The translations under genes and the position numbers were made by a program. A stretch of 42,662 nt of DNA from CAKSHC01 sp045595395 (lineage in GTDB: Bacteria; Bacillota; Clostridia; Oscillospirales; UMGS1783): positions 1-42,662 of the forward strand of contig JAZOAH010000025.1 of NCBI GenBank assembly GCA_045595395.1. The letters run 5' to 3'. How positions within the stretch are numbered: the first letter of the stretch is position 1; each line of letters starts with the position of its first letter. Below the pieces are notes generated by a model. The model saw only the letters and a list, made by a program, of their open reading frames with translations. It was not told the origin of the DNA and did no database searches. Below, one piece after another: positions 34,210 through 40,885 of this stretch.

Positions 34210-34257
34210 AACCGTTCACCTCTTTCACCGACAGTATCGGCAAAGGTGAACGGTTTT
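34208..34257 (-). promoter_or_regulatory. long hairpin covering the spoIIR ribosome-binding site and start
   Basis: Perfect 14-bp stem (34208-34221 with 34244-34257) and a 22-base loop with a small CCGA/TCGG stem. Read on minus, the 3' arm contains the SD GAGGTG (34222-34217) and the first two bases of the TTG codon (34209-34207), then TTTTGTTT. It may be a terminator of the upstream gene and also block spoIIR translation from read-through RNA. Confidence 0.7.
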
Positions 34258-34259
34258 AA

Positions 34260-34700
34260 TCATCGTTTGGTTAATTTTTCCGTGATCTCGGCGGCAATAC
34301 CCACCATGCGGGCACAAGGGCGTGTCTGATAATATTCGGGCGTGCGCTCGGCCGGGTCACCGCCGATGCCGACCGATTTGTCCAAGATCTCCCGACAAAC
34401 GATCGAGCCGGTCTGAGCCTTAAACTGCTCGGCCAGGTCACGGATCAGGGCATAATGCTCCGCCTTAGCCTCTTTGGGACTGTTTTCATCGTAGCCGTAC
34501 AACAAACCGGCCACCATAAACATACCCGACACGGCGCCGCAGACCTCTCGCAGCCGTCCCATACCGCCGCCAAAGGAGGAGGCCAGCATCATGGCCGTCT
34601 TGTGATCCAGACCCACCTCTTTTTCAAAGGTGCACAGTACCGCCTGGGCGCAGTTGCAGCCCTCTACAAACCGAACTTCGGCTTCTTCTCTCTTACCCAT
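34260..34700 (-). CDS. C_GCAxxG_C_C-family cysteine-rich protein
   Basis: A 146-residue protein with cysteines at 15, 17, 23, 54, 102 and 129 in the pattern of the C_GCAxxG_C_C family (GCNCAQAV, REVCGAVSG, VCREIL, PCARMV). Family members are thought to be redox or metal-cluster proteins, but their role is uncertain. It overlaps the E2-like gene by one base (TGATG). The hairpin at 34208-34257 follows directly. Confidence 0.88.
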   Translation of the reverse strand: MGKREEAEVRFVEGCNCAQAVLCTFEKEVGLDHKTAMMLASSFGGGMGRLREVCGAVSGMFMVAGLLYGYDENSPKEAKAEHYALIRDLAEQFKAQTGSIVCREILDKSVGIGGDPAERTPEYYQTRPCARMVGIAAEITEKLTKR

Positions 34701-35530
34701 CAGTCGGTCACCACCTTAGTCGGCGGCACTTCCAACAGTTCGGGATGGGCCAGATATTCTTTGAGTCGGTGGAAGGCCTTGGCGTAACCGTAACCGCTGG
34801 CCACACGCTCATCGCAGACGATGCCCAGAGGCATATAGCGTTCGAGCACAATTTCATTGCCACGCTTTTTGGCCACATCCTCCATCGTGCCCATGGTGAC
34901 GATCTGGCTGATGGTGCCGAAATCGTAGATATGATGGAAAATATGCGGGGTGCGGATGGAAGCCAGGTTGGAAATGACCATGCTAGCATGGAAGGGCGAT
35001 GCGTCAATGATGGCACGGGGAAGCCAGCCACGGTTATCCAGCCATTTCAGCAGCCCAACAGCAAAATTAACCAGGCCGGGGATCTTGAGCAGAGTGCTCA
35101 TCAGCGCATCGGTCGAGTTGCTGTTTTCCTCACGGTTGGCATTGACAAAGGTGTTGATCTTATCGTTGACCTGGTCAATGGTATCGGTCAGTTCAAATTT
35201 CATTTTGCTCATCGTGCCCTCCGCCCCGTCGGGACGCTGGACGACCATGCCTACCGTGAAATCGTTATGCGAATACACCTTTTTATTGACCACAAACCGA
35301 TTCATGGCCGGGAACTCGGCCACAACACGCACCCAGGCCGCAATGACCATGGCCATGTGGCTGATGTTACGGCCCTCCTTGCGGGCCTTGAGGATATACT
35401 CGTGCATCGGCTTAAAGGGGATGCGCACCGTAACCGAATTGCAGGCATCCGACCGCTTGACCATGATGTACGAGATGAGGGTATACATATTATCAATATT
35501 TTTGCAGCGTTTTCCGTCTTTTCTTCCCAT
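34700..35530 (-). CDS. E2-like (2-oxoacid dehydrogenase type) acyltransferase without the catalytic His
   Basis: A 276-residue protein with the CAT/E2p acyltransferase fold pattern (SHMAMVIAAWVRVVAEFPAMN; MVISNLASIRTPHIFHHIYDFGTIS) and no lipoyl or E1-binding domain. The usual active-site DHR-x3-DG is replaced by D240-E241-R242-V-A-S-G, so the catalytic histidine is missing. AGGAG precedes the ATG. It sits between the esterase and the cysteine-rich gene, in one operon. It could bind acyl-CoA without transfer, or use other residues. Confidence 0.75.
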   Translation of the reverse strand: MGRKDGKRCKNIDNMYTLISYIMVKRSDACNSVTVRIPFKPMHEYILKARKEGRNISHMAMVIAAWVRVVAEFPAMNRFVVNKKVYSHNDFTVGMVVQRPDGAEGTMSKMKFELTDTIDQVNDKINTFVNANREENSNSTDALMSTLLKIPGLVNFAVGLLKWLDNRGWLPRAIIDASPFHASMVISNLASIRTPHIFHHIYDFGTISQIVTMGTMEDVAKKRGNEIVLERYMPLGIVCDERVASGYGYAKAFHRLKEYLAHPELLEVPPTKVVTD

Positions 35531-35540
35531 TGTTTTACTC

Positions 35541-36353
35541 CTATATTTGTTGTTTCATCCAACGCGCCGCCATATCCAACCAGGCGTTGACCTCTGGTGT
35601 ACCCGGCGCATGGGCCATTACTGTTTCGATATCGCCGGTAGCCAATCCGTGAGCGCCCACCGGAAAGATATGCAGCTCCAGCGGAATCCGCTTCTCGGCA
35701 TAAGCCGCCGCCAGCAACAGTGAATTTTCCACCGGTACGACCTGATCGGTATAGGTATGCCAGATAAAGGCGGGGGCAGCATCCTCGGTGACCTGCTTTT
35801 CCAGACTGACCTGCTCACGAGCCACCTCATCCTCATACAGGTCGCCCAGCAGATTGCGGAAGGAGCCGTCGTGCCGCTTCTCGCCCGAGGTGATGACGGG
35901 ATAGGACAGGATCACGCCGTCGGGGCGGTAGCTCTGCGGATCCAGACCCGTGGCCATGGCCAGCATGGGATCGTTCCACAGTACGCCCAACGAGGCCGTC
36001 AGATGCCCGCCGGCCGAAAAGCCGCAGGCAAAGATCTTGCCGACATTCCACTCCTCATGCGAACGGATCAAGGCCACCGCCTGTGCCGCTTCCTCCAAGG
36101 CACTGGGAAAGGTAGCGGGAGCGGTGCTGTACCACAGTACGGCGGCGTTAAAACCGGCCGCCAAAAAACGCATGGCGATCGGCTCGGCCTCGCGCGCAGC
36201 CGTAAAGGCGTAGCCGCCACCCGGAATAACGAGCACAAAGGGACGGCCGTCCATGGGGGCTTTCATTTCCTGTCGGTGCTTCTCATCGAGAATATAGATA
36301 TCCAGCGTCGCCTCAGTATGGCGGCTGCGAACGGGATAGGTCTGTGTGAACAT
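35541..36353 (-). CDS. alpha/beta-hydrolase esterase (acetyl-xylan-esterase-like)
   Basis: A 270-residue alpha/beta hydrolase. Oxyanion region IPGGGYAF (G45-G47), nucleophile S113 in CGFSAGGHL, D203 in TYTDQVVP and H235 in PVGAHGL make a complete triad. Pattern matches BD-FAE/acetyl-xylan-esterase-like enzymes. No signal peptide, so cytoplasmic. ATG at 36353 is preferred; the GTG just upstream is closer to the GGAGG. It heads the esterase-E2-like-cysteine-rich operon. Substrate unknown. Confidence 0.88.
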   Translation of the reverse strand: MFTQTYPVRSRHTEATLDIYILDEKHRQEMKAPMDGRPFVLVIPGGGYAFTAAREAEPIAMRFLAAGFNAAVLWYSTAPATFPSALEEAAQAVALIRSHEEWNVGKIFACGFSAGGHLTASLGVLWNDPMLAMATGLDPQSYRPDGVILSYPVITSGEKRHDGSFRNLLGDLYEDEVAREQVSLEKQVTEDAAPAFIWHTYTDQVVPVENSLLLAAAYAEKRIPLELHIFPVGAHGLATGDIETVMAHAPGTPEVNAWLDMAARWMKQQI

Positions 36354-36382
36354 CACAAGAAAAACCTCCGAGGTTTTTTTAT

Positions 36383-36411
36383 ATTAAATCATAAACCCTT
36401 GCTTTTTTCAA
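36383..36411 (-). promoter_or_regulatory. promoter of the esterase operon
   Basis: On minus TTGAAA (36411-36406), 17 bases, TTTAAT (36388-36383). It overlaps the oppositely facing promoter of the phosphopantetheinyl transferase gene. Confidence 0.55.
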
Positions 36412-36427
36412 GAGTTTATGCCATATT
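36399..36427 (+). promoter_or_regulatory. promoter of the phosphopantetheinyl transferase gene
   Basis: TTGCTT (36399-36404), 17 bases, CATATT (36422-36427), with TG one base upstream (extended -10). It overlaps the divergent esterase promoter, sharing bases 36399-36411. Confidence 0.55.
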
Positions 36428-36442
36428 AAAGGTATGGAACTT

Positions 36443-36919
36443 ATGATTTTAGACATCAAAACCATCACACCCGCACAGTTTGACGCCGCCTATGCCACCA
36501 TGAGCCGAGAGCGGCAGGAACAGTGCGACCGTCTTGCCTCATCCCAGGCAAGGCTTTTGTGCGTGGCGGCCGATAAGGCAGCACGCCAGTTGGTCGGTAA
36601 TTGGAACAAGGACGATCAGGGCAAGCCGATCTGCCAAAGCGGCTATCTCTCCCTCGCCCACAGCGGCGATTATGCCGTGGCCGTCCATAGTGACCGACCC
36701 ATCGGCGTGGATATTGAGAAAATACGCTCCCTCTCCCCCGCTCTGGCTCAACGATTGGGCGGCGATCTGACCGAATGGGTCAAAAAAGAAGCCTTGGGCA
36801 AGGCGCTTGGTGTCGGCGTCTATCGGGTACTGGATGCCCCCCTGCCTGATGGCTGGGCCTTTACTTTCCCTCAAGCCCCCGAGGGCTATATCATGGCCAT
36901 ATGCGAAAAGCAGCCGTAA
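36443..36919 (+). CDS. Sfp-type 4'-phosphopantetheinyl transferase
   Basis: Transfers 4'-phosphopantetheine from CoA to carrier-protein serines. Motifs GVDIEK (D90, E92) and EWVKKEALGK (W112, K115, E116, K120), with LAHSGDYAVAV, are conserved. At 158 residues it is shorter than typical Sfp (about 225), lacking much of the C-terminal part. The ATG at 36443 is about ten bases from AAAGG; an ATG at 36434 lies too close. No NRPS, PKS or carrier-protein gene is nearby, so it may act on a remote carrier protein or on fatty-acid ACP. Confidence 0.85.
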   Translation: MILDIKTITPAQFDAAYATMSRERQEQCDRLASSQARLLCVAADKAARQLVGNWNKDDQGKPICQSGYLSLAHSGDYAVAVHSDRPIGVDIEKIRSLSPALAQRLGGDLTEWVKKEALGKALGVGVYRVLDAPLPDGWAFTFPQAPEGYIMAICEKQP

Positions 36920-36937
36920 ACACGGCTGCTTTCTTTA
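36908..36937. terminator. bidirectional terminator with embedded stop codon
   Basis: Perfect 10-bp stem AAGCAGCCGT/ACGGCTGCTT (36908-36917 with 36922-36931), 4-base loop. The transferase TAA (36917-36919) lies at the top of the stem. Plus: TCTTTAT follows; minus: TTCGCAT follows. Confidence 0.75.
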
Positions 36938-37228
36938 TGCCTGATAATCCATACAAAGACGAACTTCCATATAGGGGCGCACCCGCCCGTCGGCCACCGC
37001 CACATGGGCGGGGTGGGTCTTATAGGCTTTGAGCGCCTGCGCCGATTCAAATTCCGAATCGAGCATGACATCGGCGGTGGAGGAATCCAGTCCTTCGATG
37101 ATAACCGAGGCTTTTGTCAACCCCGGCACGACGCCGACCAACGCTTCCAGCCCCTCTTTGACCCCCTGTGCGACGGCCGCCTTGTCAAGGCCGTCCTTGA
37201 TCTTCCATAAAATCACATGTTTGATCAT
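36935..37228 (-). CDS. Dabb-family (stress-responsive A/B barrel) protein
   Basis: A 97-residue Dabb-domain protein, a small dimeric alpha-beta barrel: MIKHVILWKIKDGL, LTKASVIIEGLDSS, YKTHPAHVAVAD. Function in bacteria is not well defined. It overlaps the trpB stop by one base (TGATG), so the two are translationally coupled, and both lie behind the Trp T-box. Confidence 0.88.
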   Translation of the reverse strand: MIKHVILWKIKDGLDKAAVAQGVKEGLEALVGVVPGLTKASVIIEGLDSSTADVMLDSEFESAQALKAYKTHPAHVAVADGRVRPYMEVRLCMDYQA

Positions 37229-38448
37229 CAGCGGATACCGTAATTCTCAATGACATAGTCCATGTCCTTGTCGCCACGGCCCGACAGGTTGATCAGGATC
37301 GAGCCGTGATCCATCGTCTTGGCCAGTTTCATGCCGTAGGCCACGGCGTGCGCCGATTCGATGGCCGGGATGATACCCTCCAGACGAGCCAGCCGATAGA
37401 AAGCATCGATCGTTTCCTCATCGTCGATGACATCGTATTTGACACGGCCCATCTCCTGCAGGAAGGCGTGCTCGGGGCCGGAGGACGGATAGTCCAGACC
37501 GCTGGCCACCGAGTAGACGGGGGCGGGCTCACCCTTCTCATCCTTGAGCATGATGGAGTTAAAGCCGTGCATGATGCCCTCGGTGCCGTATTTGAGGGAG
37601 GCGGCATGATCGCCCAGCTTGGGGCCACGTCCCAGCGGCTCGATCCCGTAGATATCGACCGGATCATTGAGGAATCCGGCAAACAGGCCGGCCGCATTGG
37701 AGCCGCCGCCGACGCAGGCGACGATCGAAGTAGGCAGATGGCCGGTCATATCGATAAACTGCTCACGTGCCTCGATGCCGACCACGCTCTGGAAATCACG
37801 CACCATCATCGGGAAGGGATGAGGGCCGAGCACCGAGCCGATGCAATAGATGGCATCGTTATACTCCTTGGAATAGGCATCAAAAGCGGCGTCAACGGCC
37901 TCTTTGAGGGTCTTCAGACCGTGGGTGACCTCAACAACATTGGCACCAAGGATCTTCATGCGAGCCACATTGGGGGCCTGCTTTTTAATATCGACCGAGC
38001 CCATATAGATGTCGCACTGCAGGCCGAAATAGGCGGCAGCGGTGGCCAACGCCACGCCGTGCTGACCGGCACCGGTCTCAGCAATGACCTTCTTTTTGCC
38101 CATGTATTTGGCGAGCAGGGCTTCGCCCATGCAATGATTGAGCTTATGCGCACCCGAATGGTTGAGATCCTCACGCTTGGCATACAGCTGGACACGGCCG
38201 CCCAGCGCATCGCTCAGACGCTCAAGATGGGTGACGGGGGTGGGTCTGCCCTGAAACTCCTTGCGGATACGGCGCAGCTCGGCAATAAACTTGCGTGACT
38301 GGCAGATGGAATAGTAGGCCGTTGTGATCTCAGCCATGGCAGCCTTGAGCTTATCGTCTACATAGACGCCGCCGTATTTGCCGAAATAACCGTTTTTATC
38401 GGGGTAGTTGTTGAAATAGGTTTCGTAATCAATGCCGTTGAGTTTCAT
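37228..38448 (-). CDS. trpB: tryptophan synthase beta chain
   Basis: Condenses indole with serine to give tryptophan, with pyridoxal phosphate. 406 residues, of the shorter (TrpB1) type; PLP lysine K102 in HSGAHKLNHC, IAETGAGQHGVA, VGGGSNAAGLF and SGLDYPSSGPEH are conserved. No trpA or other trp gene is in the window. Start at 38448 with GGAGG about ten bases upstream. Preceded by a T-box leader whose specifier reads UGG (Trp), followed by a terminator, so expression rises when charged tRNA-Trp is scarce. Confidence 0.97.
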   Translation of the reverse strand: MKLNGIDYETYFNNYPDKNGYFGKYGGVYVDDKLKAAMAEITTAYYSICQSRKFIAELRRIRKEFQGRPTPVTHLERLSDALGGRVQLYAKREDLNHSGAHKLNHCMGEALLAKYMGKKKVIAETGAGQHGVALATAAAYFGLQCDIYMGSVDIKKQAPNVARMKILGANVVEVTHGLKTLKEAVDAAFDAYSKEYNDAIYCIGSVLGPHPFPMMVRDFQSVVGIEAREQFIDMTGHLPTSIVACVGGGSNAAGLFAGFLNDPVDIYGIEPLGRGPKLGDHAASLKYGTEGIMHGFNSIMLKDEKGEPAPVYSVASGLDYPSSGPEHAFLQEMGRVKYDVIDDEETIDAFYRLARLEGIIPAIESAHAVAYGMKLAKTMDHGSILINLSGRGDKDMDYVIENYGIR

Positions 38449-38458
38449 AGTCTGTCCT

Positions 38459-38737
38459 CCAAAAACAAAAATCGTCCTTGACTAAAAAAGTCAAGGACGA
38501 ATAATTTCTTATCCGCGGTGCCACCTTGCATTCATGGGTGCTCCCATGCTCTTTACGGAATACCAACATATTCCCGGCAACTGACGTATGCCACACGTTG
38601 CAGAATACTCGACTTGCGCCTTTGACTGCACCCTCAGCGGCCCATTTGACGATTTGTTTCCTGCCCGGCTCCCAGCATCCCGGACTCTCTGTGAGGGCAT
38701 CATCGCCGTTATCTCCGCTTCAACGGTTTATGGAATT
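38459..38737 (-). promoter_or_regulatory. T-box riboswitch, Trp-specific, upstream of trpB
   Basis: The minus strand holds the diagnostic T-box AAGGTGGCACCGCGG (38527-38513), with the AGAGAG kink-turn element and stem I base CCCTCA/TGAGGG. In the specifier loop TGG (38644-38642) precedes GCCGCTGAG, giving the tryptophan codon. Stem I distal features (GCTGGGAGCCGGG) are present. Ends in a terminator hairpin (38472-38500). Uncharged tRNA-Trp would pair with the specifier and the UGGC of the T-box, favouring the antiterminator. Confidence 0.95.
38461..38500 (-). terminator. T-box terminator hairpin
   Basis: Perfect 12-bp stem TCGTCCTTGACT/AGTCAAGGACGA (38472-38483 with 38489-38500), 5-base loop, then TTTTTGTTTTT on minus. 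It sits between the T-box and the trpB start. Confidence 0.92.
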
Positions 38738-38743
38738 GAAATG

Positions 38744-38772
38744 ATAGTACCACAGACTGACGATTTTGTCAA
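38744..38772 (-). promoter_or_regulatory. promoter of the trpB T-box leader
   Basis: On minus TTGACA (38772-38767), 17 bases, TACTAT (38749-38744). It lies about 12 bases after the nupQ stop, and no terminator separates the two, so nup transcripts could run into the T-box. Confidence 0.8.
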
Positions 38773-38783
38773 GTCTTTTTGCG

Positions 38784-39773
38784 TTATCGTTCTTCACGGA
38801 AATAGGATAGGCCCAAATGTTCGGGCGGCTGATGCTCACGTTTTTTGCGCATGCTGGTAATGACCAGCACGACCAGGGTGACGATGTAGGGGAGCATCTT
38901 AAACAGCTCCTGGGTCGCATCGCCAAGGCCTCGGATGTAGTTATTGGCATTGCACAGCGCACCGAAGAGGAAGGAGCCGAAGATGGCCATGTTGGGCTTC
39001 CACAGTGCGAAAATAACCAGGGCGATCGCCATCCAGCCACGGTCGCCGAAAGCGTCGTTGGACCATACGCCGTTGGCATAGGCCATAACATACTGCAGCC
39101 CGCCCAGGCCGGCAATGGCACTGCCGATGCAGGTGGCCACATATTTATATTTGGAGATGTGGATCCCGGCGGCGTCGGCGGTAGCGGGGTTTTCACCAAC
39201 CGCACGCAGATTCAGGCCGACCCTTGTACGGTTGAGCACAAAAGAGGCAACCAAAGCGATCAGGATCGAGGCATAGGTGAGAAAATCATGGGACAGGAAG
39301 ATCTCACCAAACCAACCCAGATCCTTGGCAAAGGGCAGGCCGGTACGGAAGAAGGAACTGGTCTTGGTCAGAATGATAGAAGGCATATCGCTGTCCACCA
39401 GCTTGATCAGCGAGCCGCCGAAGAAGTTACCGATACCGATACCAAAGGTGGTCAAGGCCAGACCGGTGACGTTCTGGTTGGCACGCAGGGTGACGGTGAG
39501 AAAGCTGTAGATCAGCCCCATCAGCACCGAGCACAGGATGGATGACAGCAAGGGGATGAGGATGGCCAAGACAGGATTCATATTGGCAATATTGTTGCCA
39601 CAGGCGTTTTCATACAGGAAGGCGCCGATAACGCCGCCGATGCCGCCGACATACATGATGCCGGGAATACCCAGATTGAGGTGGCCGGATTTTTCGGTGA
39701 TGATCTCACCGACCGAGCCGTAGAGAAGCGGCACACCCAGGGGAATGGCGCTACTGATAAATGCAGTGATCAT
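38784..39773 (-). CDS. nupQ: nucleoside ABC transporter permease NupQ-like
   Basis: Second permease of a BMP-family nucleoside importer (YufQ/NupQ type). 329 residues, about nine membrane segments, with SGHLNLGIPGIMYVGG near the N-terminus and LNLRAVGENPATADAAGI, a conserved permease loop contacting the ATPase. It overlaps nupP as ATGA. C-terminus is basic and polar. Gene name is by family resemblance. Confidence 0.88.
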   Translation of the reverse strand: MITAFISSAIPLGVPLLYGSVGEIITEKSGHLNLGIPGIMYVGGIGGVIGAFLYENACGNNIANMNPVLAILIPLLSSILCSVLMGLIYSFLTVTLRANQNVTGLALTTFGIGIGNFFGGSLIKLVDSDMPSIILTKTSSFFRTGLPFAKDLGWFGEIFLSHDFLTYASILIALVASFVLNRTRVGLNLRAVGENPATADAAGIHISKYKYVATCIGSAIAGLGGLQYVMAYANGVWSNDAFGDRGWMAIALVIFALWKPNMAIFGSFLFGALCNANNYIRGLGDATQELFKMLPYIVTLVVLVITSMRKKREHQPPEHLGLSYFREER

Positions 39774-40885
39774 ACGCCGGCCTCCTTCTTGGAATGACGA
39801 AATTTAACGGTATAACGGATAAAGAACTCGCAGCCGACCAAAAACAGGATCACGATGCCCGAAACGATATCGGCAAAGGAGCCGTTGAGGAAGAAGGAGT
39901 CGGCCACCTTGGCTGCGCCGCTCTGTAAGAAGATGATCAGAGCCGACATGCCGGCCATGATAAAGGGGTTAAACTGGCCCAGCCAGGAGACCATGATGGC
40001 GGTAAAGCCCTGGCCGCCGACGGTGTCGGTGTTGATCGAATGGTCAGTACCCGCAACCAGCAGCATACCGGCGACACCGCAGATGGCGCCCGAAATGAGC
40101 ATGGTGCGTAAAATGACCTTTTTAACGTTAATGCCGATATAGCGGGCGGTGTTGCGGCTTTCGCCGACAACGGTGATCTCATAGCCCTGCTTGCTGTACT
40201 TGAGGTAGATAAACATGACCACCATCAGCACGGCCACGATCAAAATATTGAGCAGATAGGGCGATTTGGCAATGACCGGCAGATTACCGTGATCGACCGG
40301 CTGGATGATGCCCGAGCCCTTACCGGTCAGATAGACATAATAGGCCACGATCTGAGTGGCGACATAGTTCATCATCAGGGTAAAGAGGGTCTCGTTGGTA
40401 TTGTACTGGGCCTTAAACAAGGCGGGGATCAGTCCCCAGACAGCGCCCGACACGACGCTGGCGATAACAATAACAAGGATCAGCATCCACTCGGGCATCG
40501 TACCGCCCAACTGCATCATGCAGACCATGGCGGCAAGGCCGCCGATGAGCGCCTGACCCTCGGCACCGCAATTCCAGAATCGCATCTTGAAGGCAGGAGT
40601 AACAGCCAACGCCAGGCACAGCAGGATCATGGTCTGCTGGAAGAAACGCCACAGCAGGCTGAATTTCCCCTCAAAGACACGCCCGAAAGCGCCACGGAAC
40701 ATAATATCGTACACCTTAAAGAAGCCCTCGCCGGTGAGGATCGAAGAAAGGATACCGACCAGAACAAAGGCGATCCCGATGGCAGACAGACGGATCAGCC
40801 ACGCCTTCCACCAGATCATATCATCACGTTTGGCGATATGCAGCAGCGGCTCACGGTGATGCTTGTTAAGCGTTTGCTTGCTCAT
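39770..40885 (-). CDS. nupP: nucleoside ABC transporter permease NupP-like
   Basis: First permease (YufP/NupP type). 371 residues with about ten hydrophobic segments, the conserved loop YEITVVGESRNTARYIGI, and RFWNCGAEGQALIGG, which is typical of this family. GGAGG lies nine bases before the ATG; the 5' end overlaps nupO by 20 bases. Confidence 0.88.
   Translation of the reverse strand: MSKQTLNKHHREPLLHIAKRDDMIWWKAWLIRLSAIGIAFVLVGILSSILTGEGFFKVYDIMFRGAFGRVFEGKFSLLWRFFQQTMILLCLALAVTPAFKMRFWNCGAEGQALIGGLAAMVCMMQLGGTMPEWMLILVIVIASVVSGAVWGLIPALFKAQYNTNETLFTLMMNYVATQIVAYYVYLTGKGSGIIQPVDHGNLPVIAKSPYLLNILIVAVLMVVMFIYLKYSKQGYEITVVGESRNTARYIGINVKKVILRTMLISGAICGVAGMLLVAGTDHSINTDTVGGQGFTAIMVSWLGQFNPFIMAGMSALIIFLQSGAAKVADSFFLNGSFADIVSGIVILFLVGCEFFIRYTVKFRHSKKEAGV

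Noticed and set aside
34208..34260. A sigma-F promoter upstream of spoIIR
   Set aside because: A GGTGAAA-like -10 exists, but the -35 position reads TCACC rather than GTATA.
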